NCBI GenBank assembly: GCA_009841615.1
Contig: VXLL01000018.1
Span: 124,001 to 188,000, forward strand
Direction of reading: 5' to 3'
DNA from: Gammaproteobacteria bacterium
GTDB lineage: Bacteria; Pseudomonadota; Gammaproteobacteria; Pseudomonadales; Azotimanducaceae
DNA length: 64,000 nt
Each line of letters begins with the position of its first letter. The stretch's first letter is position 1. A program made the translations under genes and the position numbers. Of this stretch, positions 25,515 through 35,170 are shown in pieces. The notes under the pieces were generated by a model. It worked only from the letters and a program-made list of their open reading frames with translations, did not search any database and had not been told where the DNA came from.

Positions 25515-26873
25515 ATGAGGATGCATCAAAACGAAGCTAGAACAAACCAGCTTTCCCCTGGACCGATCTGGTTATGGATCAGTGTTGTTGGACTAGGGTT
25601 AAGCGCGGTAGTTGTTGTTTGTCTAGTGCTTTACTGGCCGGGTCGTCCCACACCCGAGGAACCCATCCCACCAGTAAGTGAATCTCGCCCAGGGGGCTAC
25701 TCCTCGTTACCCACTACAGCACCTACCGCTACGGTCGATACATCTATTCAGTTTCCACCGCTGAAATTCCCACTGGGTTCGATTGAAGAAGCATGTGGTG
25801 TGAATGAGTTTCCACCCTATTGGATAGCAGAGGAGACAGGAACAATGAGCGAAGTTCGAAATAGAGCTCTGGAATCCGTTACGTGTCAGACCGCTTTGGA
25901 AAACCATGTCAAAACTATCCACCCGTATGTTTGGGCAGCTGCTGATGACTATCGAAACCGTGCAGCCGCTTTTATAAAAGTGGACACACCTTTAACATTC
26001 GAGCGTGTTTTTGCAGATCCCGTAGGCGATTCCCTTCGCGTCGAAAGCGCACTGTCCCGTCCAGAGTGTTTGCTAAAGGGAAACGAAAAAAATTGGAAAT
26101 TGAAAGAAATTTGTCACGCGGATTCGTTTTTTAACTTTGCACTCATTAATCATTTCTGCTTTGACGGAGGTGTTAGGAAACGCCGTCACACAGAGTGGTA
26201 CAGTCTTGAAGATAACCCCTCTCCAAAACAAGATCGTTTTATGTGGAAGCAAGTTCTTGAGACTGATTGGATGGAAAAGAAGTGCGAGGGATTAGATTCA
26301 ACGTTAGCTCAAATACATGCACTAGTCATGTCGGTGAGTGAAGCAAATTGGCCTAATCACCCCCAAGAACAGTTGATTAAGCTTGCAGCTCGTTTGGGCG
26401 ATGAGGCGGCCGGACTGACGTGGGTCGGGCCAACCTGGCGACGAATAGGCGGTGATCTTCCCAGTGGCGGGTATCAATTTGGGCGATTTGCAGAACTGTT
26501 TGCTAGTGAAGAATGGCAGTCTTTAATTACAACCGGAACTACCTGGCGTGGTTTTGATACTGGACATTCGAATAGACAGTTCAGTTTCGAAAATTTCATA
26601 CAAGCTATCGAACTGCTCGCGAGAGATGGTAAACCTAGTACCGAACAAAACAATGCGCTTCAGTTCAATTGGTACGCGGTAGTGGAATATTTGTGTGTTC
26701 CCATCTACATACGACCGTCTGACTTCGAACAAATGGGTATCAAACCAGTGAAGTTACAAAGTTGCAAGCAAATCGTCCAGGAAGTTCGCCAACTAGGGAT
26801 CAATTCCCCTACCGTCATCGCTGCGCTCGACAAGTTCGAACAAGTTGCTTTGGAACTGGAGGTTTTCGAATAA
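25515..26873 (+). CDS. Membrane-anchored protein of unknown family with eight conserved cysteines (copy B)
   Basis: This is a 452-residue paralogue of the gene at 23476, with the same plan: a short N-terminal tail, one transmembrane helix (VVGLGLSAVVVVCLVLYW), a Pro-rich linker and a periplasmic domain. The eight cysteines of copy A recur (EEACG, TCQTA, ECLLKG, ICHAD, HFCFDG, KCEGL, YLCVP, SCKQIV); its only other cysteine is inside the membrane helix. Relative to copy A it lacks ~40 residues after the first cysteine motif and differs in the middle, yet the last 13 residues are identical. The 3' flank is also shared, so the pair arose by duplication and the 3' part has been better conserved or converted. 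Function unknown. Confidence 0.75.
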   Translation: MRMHQNEARTNQLSPGPIWLWISVVGLGLSAVVVVCLVLYWPGRPTPEEPIPPVSESRPGGYSSLPTTAPTATVDTSIQFPPLKFPLGSIEEACGVNEFPPYWIAEETGTMSEVRNRALESVTCQTALENHVKTIHPYVWAAADDYRNRAAAFIKVDTPLTFERVFADPVGDSLRVESALSRPECLLKGNEKNWKLKEICHADSFFNFALINHFCFDGGVRKRRHTEWYSLEDNPSPKQDRFMWKQVLETDWMEKKCEGLDSTLAQIHALVMSVSEANWPNHPQEQLIKLAARLGDEAAGLTWVGPTWRRIGGDLPSGGYQFGRFAELFASEEWQSLITTGTTWRGFDTGHSNRQFSFENFIQAIELLARDGKPSTEQNNALQFNWYAVVEYLCVPIYIRPSDFEQMGIKPVKLQSCKQIVQEVRQLGINSPTVIAALDKFEQVALELEVFE

Positions 26874-26994
26874 GCGATCGGGACGATTTTGTAAAAGCTG
26901 CCCCTCTTTAATCGTACGAGACCAGACGAACACGCCCTAAGGGAACCGATATAAAAAAGTCTCTGTATGGCTCGCATTTTGACATTCTGACGAC
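26832..26994 (+). repeat. Duplicated 3' unit, copy 2
   Basis: This matches 24895-25054 as described there. Here the repeat runs at ACGAC straight into a degenerate copy of the thrS 3' end. ACGACTA also occurs in thrS itself (22591-22597), so this short identity marks the junction of the rearrangement. Confidence 0.8.
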
Positions 26995-27269
26995 TAAGAT
27001 CGCAAAATCGTATCAGCTTTGTGTACTCGATTCATTCGAGCTGAACTTGCAGATGAATCCGATACAGTATCGAAAAAATTAGAGCGGCTACCGTCAATAA
27101 GATTCCAAACCTTCTGGTCGTCGGAAGTCAAGAAGAGCAAGATCAGACAGTAACGCTTCGACGATACGGAATACGAGAGCAACTGACGGTACCTTTCGAA
27201 CAGTTCCAAGACTCAATTCAATAAACGATTTAGCAGCGTGCTGCAGAATTTTGCGTGATAGAGCATTAA
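26990..27269 (+). pseudogene. Decayed copy of the thrS 3' end (anticodon-binding domain)
   Basis: This stretch aligns base for base with thrS 22591-22871. Both share CGCAAAATCGTATCAGCTT, GTCGGAAGTCAAGAAGAGCA and CGGAATACGAGAGCAA, and the original stop is still present (TAACAC at 27267). A G is missing after the run of six A near 27079, shifting the frame, and substitutions add further stops. It lacks the catalytic core and any start, so it cannot make a protein. Weak similarity continues for ~25 bases past the stop. It is a scar of duplication involving the intact thrS 4 kb away. Substitutions are spread over the copy, so it is not very recent. Confidence 0.9.
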
Positions 27270-27410
27270 CACGGATTTTCTTTAGTTCAAGTCTGACTTC
27301 GGCACAGGTTCTTCAGTATTGTCGGGGCCAGGTTTCAGACCCTGTTTACTCAGTTTTGTACGAGCAATTCGCTCCGAGCAATGTTCCAAAGTCTCGTTTC
27401 GACTTGGTTT

Positions 27411-27761
27411 TTACCGGTCGGTAGTTTCCTTAGTTTCATAGGACGTTTGCTTGAATTGCTCGTATGCCAACACAGTTCCACCTAGTAAACTTCCCAATAG
27501 AAACAAGCGGATTAGCCAGTCTCCAAAATGAATTCCTATGACAGAGCATAAGATTATGAGAGTGGCGCAAACCCAGCTTTCTGATTTTGAGGCGATCGTT
27601 GCGAGCAAAATGATCGCTAAGGACGCGGACGCAACTCCGAAGAATTTATAGACGGTTATCCAATCCGAAAGATCATTGAAATTCAAAATCAGTGTTATGA
27701 CCGTATGAATTATGGCAAGCAAACCTGAAACACGAGCCATTTGCCAACCTATATTTCGCAC
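27411..27761 (-). CDS. Small integral membrane protein, unknown function
   Basis: This 116-residue protein has about four hydrophobic segments (LLAIIHTVITLIL, FFGVASASLAIILLA, ATLIILCSVIGIHF, LIRLFLLGSLLGGTVLA) and a short charged C-terminal tail. The GTG start at 27761 is supported by AGGA seven bases upstream. No family is recognised. It stands alone between the thrS remnant and the TonB receptor gene, on the opposite strand. Confidence 0.6.
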   Translation of the reverse strand: MRNIGWQMARVSGLLAIIHTVITLILNFNDLSDWITVYKFFGVASASLAIILLATIASKSESWVCATLIILCSVIGIHFGDWLIRLFLLGSLLGGTVLAYEQFKQTSYETKETTDR

Positions 27762-28010
27762 GAATCGTTCCTAGCGAATTTCAAGAATTCTGATTTTATA
27801 CGGCCAACCGGCGCACGAGTGTCGCGTCATTGAGAATTAACACGACGAAACTTCTCTAACCCTATAGTTCGTCGTCATGTCGAGCTATCTGCTATGTGTA
27901 CCGTCGAGTCTAATTGCAGCAATGGTGCTTGCGAGTGCCTCATTGCCTCCGCAAATTGATCTTGAGGGTCTCTATAAAATAGAGATTCCGCCACAATTGA
28001 GGTCCAAAGT

Positions 28011-31000
28011 ATGTGTAACTGTATCTTTGAAATTGGTCGAAAGATCAAGTACTCGATCTGCATAACGGTTTTATTCGGTTGCTTTATTCTTGGAGCACAA
28101 TCCGATAACCAAACTTCCGAAGATGACGAATTGGAAGAAGTATTGGTGGTTGGTTCGGTGATACGCGGTACACCAATTGATGCTTCCCACGCAGTCACTA
28201 TTGTCGACCGCAACACGTACGAAAACCAGGGAGCTCCACTTGTCGTAGACCTTATAAAAAACCTAGGTGGAAGCAACGGTGTCGCTGGGGAGCGATCGGG
28301 CTGGTACAACTCCAGTTTGCCGGCAGCAGTGCCGGAATCGGTTTCTAATGTAAACCTTCGCGGCCTTGGAGCTTCTCGGACGTTGGTTTTGTTCAACGGT
28401 AAACGTCAAACATATCTTCCGGCGCGATTGGTCGGTGGGCGGTTCGTCGATTTGAGCGTGCTCCCGAGTGTAGCAATCCAACGTGTTGAAATTCTCAAAG
28501 AAGGAGCCAGCGCGATATACGGATCGGACGCAATTGGTGGGATTGCGAACTTTGTCACTCGTCGATCCTTCCGAGGATTTGAAACGTCGGTAGCGGTCGA
28601 TAGTTTCGACAGCGCTCAAGATATGATTTTCAATGCGATTTACGGCGGCTCGATCGGTGATCTGGGAGATTTCGCAGTATCGTTTGAACATGAACGACGT
28701 GCCGAGTTAGAGGCAGAAGATCGAGACTGGGCACTACGGCCATTAGTCGACCCATGGCGCGCAGCTTGGTCGAGTGTAGGCAGCCCGGGTTATTTCTGGT
28801 TCCCAAGCGGGATTGATACCGCGACAACTCCACGAGCGGAAGTAATTACAGCGTTGCGAGATGTGCAATGGAGCGGTAAAGTCGATCCTTATTGCAATGA
28901 ACTTAATGGCTATCCAGAACATCCCGCTGTTGATCCTTACTATTGCATTTTCAACTACCAGCCGTTCGACAACATTATCGAGGAGTTGCAATTCTCGAAA
29001 ATCTTCGCAGAAATGAATGGGGATCTGGGGGAATCGTCGAACTACCACCTAGAAGCACTCTGGGCACACTCAGTAATGCCCAAGTGGCAAACTCAACCGT
29101 CGCACCCACCATTTCCACTGCTCCATCGTGGTGTGCTAGAGATTGGACCTGACCATCCGAACCGAATGGCGTTTTGTGCTGAAGAAGAGTATAGCTCCGA
29201 TTTTCGTCAAGAGTGTCAGAGTGGCGAAAATTGGTACTTCCGAGGACGACCGTTTGGTAATGGATACGTTGCGAGAACTGCAGAACGAGTGTCTACAACT
29301 TGGCGATTCGCAGGTGCTATCGAAGGCAGTCTCGAAGTACGAGAAGGTAAGACAACGTTCTACGAATTAGCCTTCGCGTTATCTGGAGCCGAAGGAAATG
29401 TACCCATCCCAGCTATTCTCACCGAGCGTCTGTTCTTAGCGTTTCGCGGCTATGGTGGACCGAACTGCGGAGTCGGAGTCGTCGCGGATACATCTTTGGG
29501 TCCCGGCATGCGGGTAGCCAACACTGAAAAAGCTCCAGGTACCGATGGGTGTCTATATTTAAATCCTTTTAGTAGTGCAATGGTGCACTCTGCACTACCC
29601 GGGGCAGATTTTTATGATCGGCAGAATCCAGCCTATGACCCGTCGCAAGCCAATGCACCGGAATTGATTGACTGGATGAATAGTGTCTCAGACATCGATA
29701 ACAGCACCTCACTTCTGGTTCTTGACGCGACTATCAGCGGCGACTTAATTTCTGAGAAGCTCAGTTATGCTTCGGGATATCAGTTCAGATCTTTCACGGC
29801 AGAAGGCGAACCCAATGAACATGGGAACTTGCATTTAAATCCTTGCCCAGTATTGGGTGACCAATCATGCCTGACGGGGAATTTCGGTGCTTTTACATTC
29901 ATTAACGCCTACAACCCGTACGATAGTGAGCAGCAGGTTCATCGTGTATTTGGTGAATTTGCATACGTATTGAACGACCAGATCAATGCGCAATTTGCTC
30001 TCAACTTTGAACAGTACGACGAAGCAAGCAGCCTTGACCCTAAGATTGCGGTTCGTTGGGAAGTAAGTGACACGTTTACACTTCGCACGACGCTACAAAC
30101 GACATTTAGGACTCCATCGGTAGACGACTTGCTTGAAGGGGTTCCTCTGACAGTTACGAATTACGTTAGTCAAGTCGGGGCTTGGATCCCAGTAGATCTC
30201 TATGGAGATGAATCACTCGATCCCGAACGCGCGAACACATTCAACATAGGATTGATCGCATCGTTAGCAAATGGAATCAACGTAACACTTGACTACTGGT
30301 CGTATGACTTCCAAGATGTAATCGGCAGTATTCCCCACGACGATGTGGATGAACTCTATGCAAACCCAAGTACTAGAAGCTACGTTCAAGAGTTCATCTA
30401 TTGTGCTAGTGGACGCTCCGACACACTGAGTGACCCATGCGATGCTAGATCTATAACTAGAGTCGAGGTTCCACTTGTGAACTGGCCTGGTGTCGAAACT
30501 TCCGGTTTTGACTGGTATGTCACTTCGGTAATGCCATATCTCGACGGCCAACTTAGTGCAGGATTTAGCGGTACATACACGTTAAGCTACGACTTGAAAC
30601 CGCTTCAATTCGCAGAACAGATCATTCGTCCTAGTGTTAACGCTGCAGGTAAATTGAATTTTGGCAATCCATTGCTCGTACCAATTCCTCAATGGAAATC
30701 GCAAATGTTCCTTACTTACTCGTGGAACACAAAGAGTGTAACTACATATGTCAATCACATTTCCTCTTATACCGATGATGCATCGCACGATGGCTTTGGC
30801 GGGGTACCCGTGAGCGAATTCGAAGTCGAAAGTTTTACTACTCTAGATATCACAGCACAATGGTTTCTTGAACGTTCTGGATTAAATGTCGCGTTTTCAA
30901 TCTTGAATTTGACCGACGAACCACCGCCCTTTGCAAATGTCGAGTTCGCATACGACGGGATGACCCACAATCCGAAGGGACGACGTATCAAACTGTCGCT

Positions 31001-31016
31001 AAGCTATCGACACTGA
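28011..31016 (+). CDS. TonB-dependent outer-membrane receptor
   Basis: This is a 1001-residue receptor. An N-terminal export signal (ICITVLFGCFILGAQS) precedes a TonB-box-like segment (LEEVLVVGS). The plug domain at about residues 45-180 has NLRGLGASRTLVLFNGKR, RVEILKEGASAIYGSDAIGGIANFVTR, and the rest is a large beta barrel with aromatic-rich strands. GAGG eight bases before the ATG supports the start. The plug sequence resembles the receptors abundant in marine proteobacteria and Caulobacter, which take up siderophores, vitamins or carbohydrates; the ligand cannot be inferred. No ABC transporter or regulator is adjacent. The nitroreductase gene follows after 36 bases and may be cotranscribed. 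Confidence 0.92.
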   Translation: MCNCIFEIGRKIKYSICITVLFGCFILGAQSDNQTSEDDELEEVLVVGSVIRGTPIDASHAVTIVDRNTYENQGAPLVVDLIKNLGGSNGVAGERSGWYNSSLPAAVPESVSNVNLRGLGASRTLVLFNGKRQTYLPARLVGGRFVDLSVLPSVAIQRVEILKEGASAIYGSDAIGGIANFVTRRSFRGFETSVAVDSFDSAQDMIFNAIYGGSIGDLGDFAVSFEHERRAELEAEDRDWALRPLVDPWRAAWSSVGSPGYFWFPSGIDTATTPRAEVITALRDVQWSGKVDPYCNELNGYPEHPAVDPYYCIFNYQPFDNIIEELQFSKIFAEMNGDLGESSNYHLEALWAHSVMPKWQTQPSHPPFPLLHRGVLEIGPDHPNRMAFCAEEEYSSDFRQECQSGENWYFRGRPFGNGYVARTAERVSTTWRFAGAIEGSLEVREGKTTFYELAFALSGAEGNVPIPAILTERLFLAFRGYGGPNCGVGVVADTSLGPGMRVANTEKAPGTDGCLYLNPFSSAMVHSALPGADFYDRQNPAYDPSQANAPELIDWMNSVSDIDNSTSLLVLDATISGDLISEKLSYASGYQFRSFTAEGEPNEHGNLHLNPCPVLGDQSCLTGNFGAFTFINAYNPYDSEQQVHRVFGEFAYVLNDQINAQFALNFEQYDEASSLDPKIAVRWEVSDTFTLRTTLQTTFRTPSVDDLLEGVPLTVTNYVSQVGAWIPVDLYGDESLDPERANTFNIGLIASLANGINVTLDYWSYDFQDVIGSIPHDDVDELYANPSTRSYVQEFIYCASGRSDTLSDPCDARSITRVEVPLVNWPGVETSGFDWYVTSVMPYLDGQLSAGFSGTYTLSYDLKPLQFAEQIIRPSVNAAGKLNFGNPLLVPIPQWKSQMFLTYSWNTKSVTTYVNHISSYTDDASHDGFGGVPVSEFEVESFTTLDITAQWFLERSGLNVAFSILNLTDEPPPFANVEFAYDGMTHNPKGRRIKLSLSYRH

Positions 31017-31052
31017 TAGCCTCGAGCGCGGGGAATTCGACGACTCTTTTGT

Positions 31053-31739
31053 ATGCGGGACTACGGGATATTCAAAACTAAGAAGTTAAACTTCAAAACG
31101 TATGAAGAGCGTGAAATGATCCAACGTTCACGCGAGTTGTTACATGAGCTCTCGAGCCGGCGCACGGTCAGAGACTTTGAGTGTCGCCACGTGCCAGACG
31201 AGGTTATCGAAAACGCACTGAAAACAGCCGTTAGCGCGCCCAGTGGGGCGAATCGCCAACCATGGCGGTTCGTGGTGGTTCGCGACCCGGAAACCAAACA
31301 AAAAATTCGTGAAGGAGCGGAAGCTGAAGAACGCGAGTTCTACGAACATCGGGCAACTGCGGAATGGCTGGCCGCTCTCGCTCCCTTGGGAACGGACGAG
31401 AATAAACCATTTTTGACTGAAGCACCCGTGCTGATTGTGGTGTTTTTGGAACGATTTGGAATGGATGACCAAGGCAACAAGGTCAAGAACTACTATATGC
31501 CAGAGTCTGTAGGACTCGCATGTGGTTTTCTAATCGCAGCCCTGCATCACGCGGGACTCGCTACACTAACGCACACGCCTAGTCCCATGGGTTTTCTCAA
31601 TGAGATCTTGGACCGACCATCACGAGAAAAGCCTTTCCTTCTACTTGTCGTCGGTTATCCTAAATCCGACGCTCGTGTTCCCGACATCACTCGATTACCA
31701 TTTACAACCACGATTATCGACTGGATGCAGAAGAGTTAA
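31053..31739 (+). CDS. Nitroreductase-family flavoprotein, iodotyrosine-deiodinase-like
   Basis: This 228-residue FMN-dependent nitroreductase-fold protein has the FMN-phosphate contact region SSRRTVRDF near residues 34-42, [11 protein letters not shown] around 62-72, and the C-terminal [15 protein letters not shown]. The central segment [23 protein letters not shown], with its active-site lid, resembles iodotyrosine deiodinase and its bacterial relatives, which remove halogen from halotyrosines, more than classical NfsB. The role is thus reductive dehalogenation or a related flavin reduction, by inference. The first ~20 residues are not conserved in the family, so a later Met (MIQRSREL) may be the true start. 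Its stop overlaps that of prc by four bases. Confidence 0.85.
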   Translation: MRDYGIFKTKKLNFKTYEEREMIQRSRELLHELSSRRTVRDFECRHVPDEVIENALKTAVSAPSGANRQPWRFVVVRDPETKQKIREGAEAEEREFYEHRATAEWLAALAPLGTDENKPFLTEAPVLIVVFLERFGMDDQGNKVKNYYMPESVGLACGFLIAALHHAGLATLTHTPSPMGFLNEILDRPSREKPFLLLVVGYPKSDARVPDITRLPFTTTIIDWMQKS

Positions 31740-33889
31740 ATACCAGTAGTTTCCGTTTCTTTGGAGGCGGCAACCTCTTCCTTTAATTCGAGGAAATCGA
31801 TGATGATCTTCGCAGACTCTATCAGCAAGGCATCAGGTACATTATTTTCTTCTTCTTCCTCGACGATATCGTCTAAAGTTTCCCTGAGATCTTTCAGTGT
31901 TTCAACTGGTTCCAGCCCTCTCGCGATAAATCGCTCGTTTTGGGTGCTCAATCGCCAGGAGTTGTAATCATCACGCTCCTTTTCTCGTTCGTTGAAATTG
32001 AGCGATCGAACGACACGATCCCGGTCCCGTTTGATCCGATCTTCCAATGCATCGAAAAACAGAAATTCCGGATCATTGGCAATTCGCTCCCGATGCAATT
32101 CAGTTAATCTTGGCAACAGTGTCCCAATTAACGGATCGTGCTTTTCGCTAGCTGGGTCAATAATATCGTGTTTCAAAGCTTCATCGTAAGTACTCTCACC
32201 GATGTTTTCTGAATCGATAAGCTCGGGATACTCTATGTCGGGTATTACACCCTTGTTTTGAGTACTATGGCCCGACACTCGATAAAATTTTTGCTGCGTT
32301 ATCTTTAACTTTCCATGAGAAAGTGATTGCAAACTTTGTACCGTACCCTTACCAAAAGTACGATTTCCGAGAATGATACCACGACCATAATCTTGAATAG
32401 CGCCGGCGAAAATTTCTGACGCTGATGCCGATCTCCGATCGACAAGAACTGCCAATGGTCCCTCCCATGCAACTTTATTGTCCGAGTCCCGTAACTTGAT
32501 CACTCGGCCGGCTGCATTTTTTACTTGCACCGTAGGACCGAAGTTAATGAACAACCCTGTTAACTTGTTGGCTTCGTCCAATGAACCGCCACCGTTTCGG
32601 CGTAGATCAATGATCAGCCCAACGATACCTTCTCTTTTCAACTCTCTGATTAGTCGCTCGACATCACTAGTCGCGCTTCGATAATTTCTGTCTCCCTGAC
32701 TCCTTGCCTCAAAGTCTTGGTACATTGAAGGCAAGTCGATGACGCCAATTTTTTTGACCTCTCCAGTGAGTGGATTGGGATCGAGTTCGACTATTTTCTT
32801 TGTGGCAGCGCTAGACTCTAACTTACACTCGTCGCGTTCGATCGGCACAAACTTTCGTTCGCTCCCGGTGTCTTCAGAGCTCAGCAGTTCTAAATATACA
32901 GTTGTATCCTTCGGACCTCTAATTAATGTAACAACTTGATCAAGGCGTTTTCCTCTGATATCGATTATCGGAGCATCTTTGCGTTGCCCAACACCGACGA
33001 TGCGATCACCCTCTTCCACACCCTCTTTTTTCTCAGCTGGACACCCTTTAATCAATTCCCGAATTACGATGTATCCGTCATCTGAACCCTGTTCCAATAT
33101 CGCTCCAATGCCGAACAGAGACAAAGACATTGAAATATCAAAATTATCCGATGCACGTGGGTTTAAGTACTCAGTGTGAGGATCGTAATATGTCGAAAAA
33201 GAATTCATATATGCTGAGTACGCATCCTCGGATATGGCCTGTACTTCTCTGCTGAGTGCTTGCGTGTAAGTTCTAGTTAAGTGTTCGATTGGGTCTTCTT
33301 CAGGATCGCGTAAAGTCAATGCAATAATTTCATCGACTAAATACTTCTCCCATAGCTTGTTTGCTTCAGACTTGTTCGCCAGCCACGTTCCCTCTTCGTC
33401 TCTATTGAGACGCAAGAACTCATCGGTCTCCAGGTCGAAGGAGTTGATACCTTTTTTTAGCCGCTTTAGAACCCAAGTGAACCGATCAAATTGACGCTTT
33501 TGAATTCGGTTATAAATCTCGAACGCAGCGTCTAGCTTTCCACTCTTCAAATAGTCATCAAACAGTGTCTTGTGTGGTTCGAATTCTTTGATGTCGGATT
33601 TCAGGAAAAACTGCTTTCGCGGATCAAGTTTCTCCAAGAATCGATTGAACAAGATTTCTGACACCTCATCATTGAGTGGTTTCTGCCTAGAAAAGTGATT
33701 AAGTTTTACTTGATCTACTATCTGCTTAGTAACCGCCTCATGTGGACTCTCAGGCTCCAACGGTGCTGGTCGGGTTTCAATGTCAATAGTCCCGATAGTT
33801 GACTCGTCCGCTGATGAACTCAGAGATCCCAAAGCTCCGAAGACGATCAACGGAACCAAGCTCAGAGATGCAAGAATTTTTTTGTTCAT
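31736..33889 (-). CDS. prc: Carboxy-terminal processing protease Prc (Tsp)
   Basis: This 717-residue periplasmic serine protease degrades misfolded and SsrA-tagged proteins and trims penicillin-binding protein 3 in E. coli. A signal peptide ([21 protein letters not shown]) is followed by the N-terminal helical domain, a PDZ domain at about residues 240-330 (GIGAILEQ to [10 protein letters not shown]) and the protease domain. The nucleophile lies in [14 protein letters not shown] and the general-base Lys in [10 protein letters not shown]. The C-terminal DUF3340-type helical extension is present, so this is the long gammaproteobacterial form. It converges on the nitroreductase gene with overlapping stop codons; lepB lies 122 bases upstream. 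Confidence 0.95.
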   Translation of the reverse strand: MNKKILASLSLVPLIVFGALGSLSSSADESTIGTIDIETRPAPLEPESPHEAVTKQIVDQVKLNHFSRQKPLNDEVSEILFNRFLEKLDPRKQFFLKSDIKEFEPHKTLFDDYLKSGKLDAAFEIYNRIQKRQFDRFTWVLKRLKKGINSFDLETDEFLRLNRDEEGTWLANKSEANKLWEKYLVDEIIALTLRDPEEDPIEHLTRTYTQALSREVQAISEDAYSAYMNSFSTYYDPHTEYLNPRASDNFDISMSLSLFGIGAILEQGSDDGYIVIRELIKGCPAEKKEGVEEGDRIVGVGQRKDAPIIDIRGKRLDQVVTLIRGPKDTTVYLELLSSEDTGSERKFVPIERDECKLESSAATKKIVELDPNPLTGEVKKIGVIDLPSMYQDFEARSQGDRNYRSATSDVERLIRELKREGIVGLIIDLRRNGGGSLDEANKLTGLFINFGPTVQVKNAAGRVIKLRDSDNKVAWEGPLAVLVDRRSASASEIFAGAIQDYGRGIILGNRTFGKGTVQSLQSLSHGKLKITQQKFYRVSGHSTQNKGVIPDIEYPELIDSENIGESTYDEALKHDIIDPASEKHDPLIGTLLPRLTELHRERIANDPEFLFFDALEDRIKRDRDRVVRSLNFNEREKERDDYNSWRLSTQNERFIARGLEPVETLKDLRETLDDIVEEEEENNVPDALLIESAKIIIDFLELKEEVAASKETETTGI

Positions 33890-34011
33890 ATCAATTCCTT
33901 AATTTATTGCGGACAAGTAGAGTTTGATTTTATGCGATTTCAACCATTCAGTGATAATGCCTGTCCGTACATAAGCACACAGTAACAAAGATGACTCAGG
34001 TTACTCATTCG

Positions 34012-34779
34012 TTACTCTAAATAAATGAAAAATCGACGTAAGCGTGGTAACCAATAACGATCTAAATTGAACGAAAAGGATATTGTATGCGCGCGTCCTA
34101 TGACCCGATCCCGATCGATCGCACCAATAGCTCTTGAATCTTTGCTGTCATCACGATTGTCGCCCATCATAAAGTACTCGCCTTCTTCAAGTGTAAAAGG
34201 ACCAAAATTAGCAATTCGAGATCGACTACCACGACGCCGTTGAATAACTCTACTGTCACCAAATATTTCTTCGCGTACGTATTCCACCCGGTCGTCCGCA
34301 ATCAAGTGCAACCGCTTGATTTCTTCATCGTTTAACACCGTATAGACCGCCGGTACGTTGTTTATGTAGAGGTCATTGTCGTGAAGTTCAATCGTATCTC
34401 CCCCAACCCCAATGACACGTTTTATCAGCAGCGTCTTCTCGTCCTCAGGACTCGGGAAAGTGACGATGTCACCGCGTTTCGGATGCGACCATCGGGTGAT
34501 GCGTTTTAAAGTAAAAGGCCAGCGGATATCGTACGCGATCTTGTCAACAACAACTCGATCACCAGCAATAATACCCGGGTTCATGCTCCCCGAGGGCACA
34601 TGGTTCCAATCTGCGATAGCCGATCGAAATAGCAACATGAGCACGATAAATACGAAGAAACCGCGCCATTCTCGCCAAAAGTTGAAAAGTGCTCTCCCCC
34701 ACTTTATGTTCTGTAGCCGCGTCAAGAGGCTAGTGCTTTGTACCGGGAGGTCTTTCTGTTTTACTTGAGGATCGTGCAT
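34012..34779 (-). CDS. lepB: Signal peptidase I
   Basis: This 255-residue inner-membrane serine protease removes signal peptides from exported proteins. A transmembrane helix (FFVFIVLMLLF) precedes the catalytic Ser in VPSGSMNPG, the substrate loop GDRVVVDK and the catalytic Lys in LLIKRVIGVGGD. The C-terminal box FMMGDNRDDSKDSR is intact. It has a single visible membrane helix, fewer than the E. coli enzyme. LepB is usually found with lepA, rnc and era; here it is in a minus-strand group with yaaA, a DUF1244 gene and prc. Confidence 0.95.
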   Translation of the reverse strand: MHDPQVKQKDLPVQSTSLLTRLQNIKWGRALFNFWREWRGFFVFIVLMLLFRSAIADWNHVPSGSMNPGIIAGDRVVVDKIAYDIRWPFTLKRITRWSHPKRGDIVTFPSPEDEKTLLIKRVIGVGGDTIELHDNDLYINNVPAVYTVLNDEEIKRLHLIADDRVEYVREEIFGDSRVIQRRRGSRSRIANFGPFTLEEGEYFMMGDNRDDSKDSRAIGAIDRDRVIGRAHTISFSFNLDRYWLPRLRRFFIYLE

Positions 34780-34858
34780 TACGAGGTCTTGGCTCGACTC
34801 ACCTAGAAATATATCAGAGATTGAATTTTAAGGCTCGTCTTGTCGATAGCTTCTAAGC

Positions 34859-35164
34859 TTACTTAGTGCGATGGGTCCTGCGCTCAAACTCTTCGAGTTG
34901 TTCGACTGTTGGTTCGGTCTGATACTTAACTTTCCACTCGTGGTAACCTATCCCATATATCAGTTTTCGGGCTTCCTCGTACTCGATCGCTTCGCCTTCG
35001 TCCGCGCTGGCGGAAACGTACCACTTCGATAGACAATTGCGACAAAATCCTGCGAGATTCATGAGGTCTATGTTCTGCACATCTGACCGGGTTCGTAAAT
35101 GTGAAACAAGTCTGCGAAAAACTGCAGCTTCGATGCGGTCTTGAGAAGAATTTCGTTGTTCCAT
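34859..35164 (-). CDS. DUF1244 family protein
   Basis: This 101-residue soluble protein matches the DUF1244 family of proteobacterial proteins by its conserved core: AAVFRRLVSHLR, GFCRNCLSKWY and YGIGYHEWKVKYQ. The CRNC pair could bind metal, but no function is established to my knowledge. The start lies six bases after the yaaA stop, so the two are cotranscribed. Confidence 0.88.
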   Translation of the reverse strand: MEQRNSSQDRIEAAVFRRLVSHLRTRSDVQNIDLMNLAGFCRNCLSKWYVSASADEGEAIEYEEARKLIYGIGYHEWKVKYQTEPTVEQLEEFERRTHRTK

Positions 35165-35170
35165 TAGTTG

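Noticed and set aside
27877-28065. A 62-codon plus-strand ORF (MSSYLLCVP) just upstream of the TonB receptor gene
   Set aside because: It overlaps the receptor's signal-peptide codons in another frame, has no ribosome binding site and ends in low-complexity sequence. The receptor start has a good GAGG.
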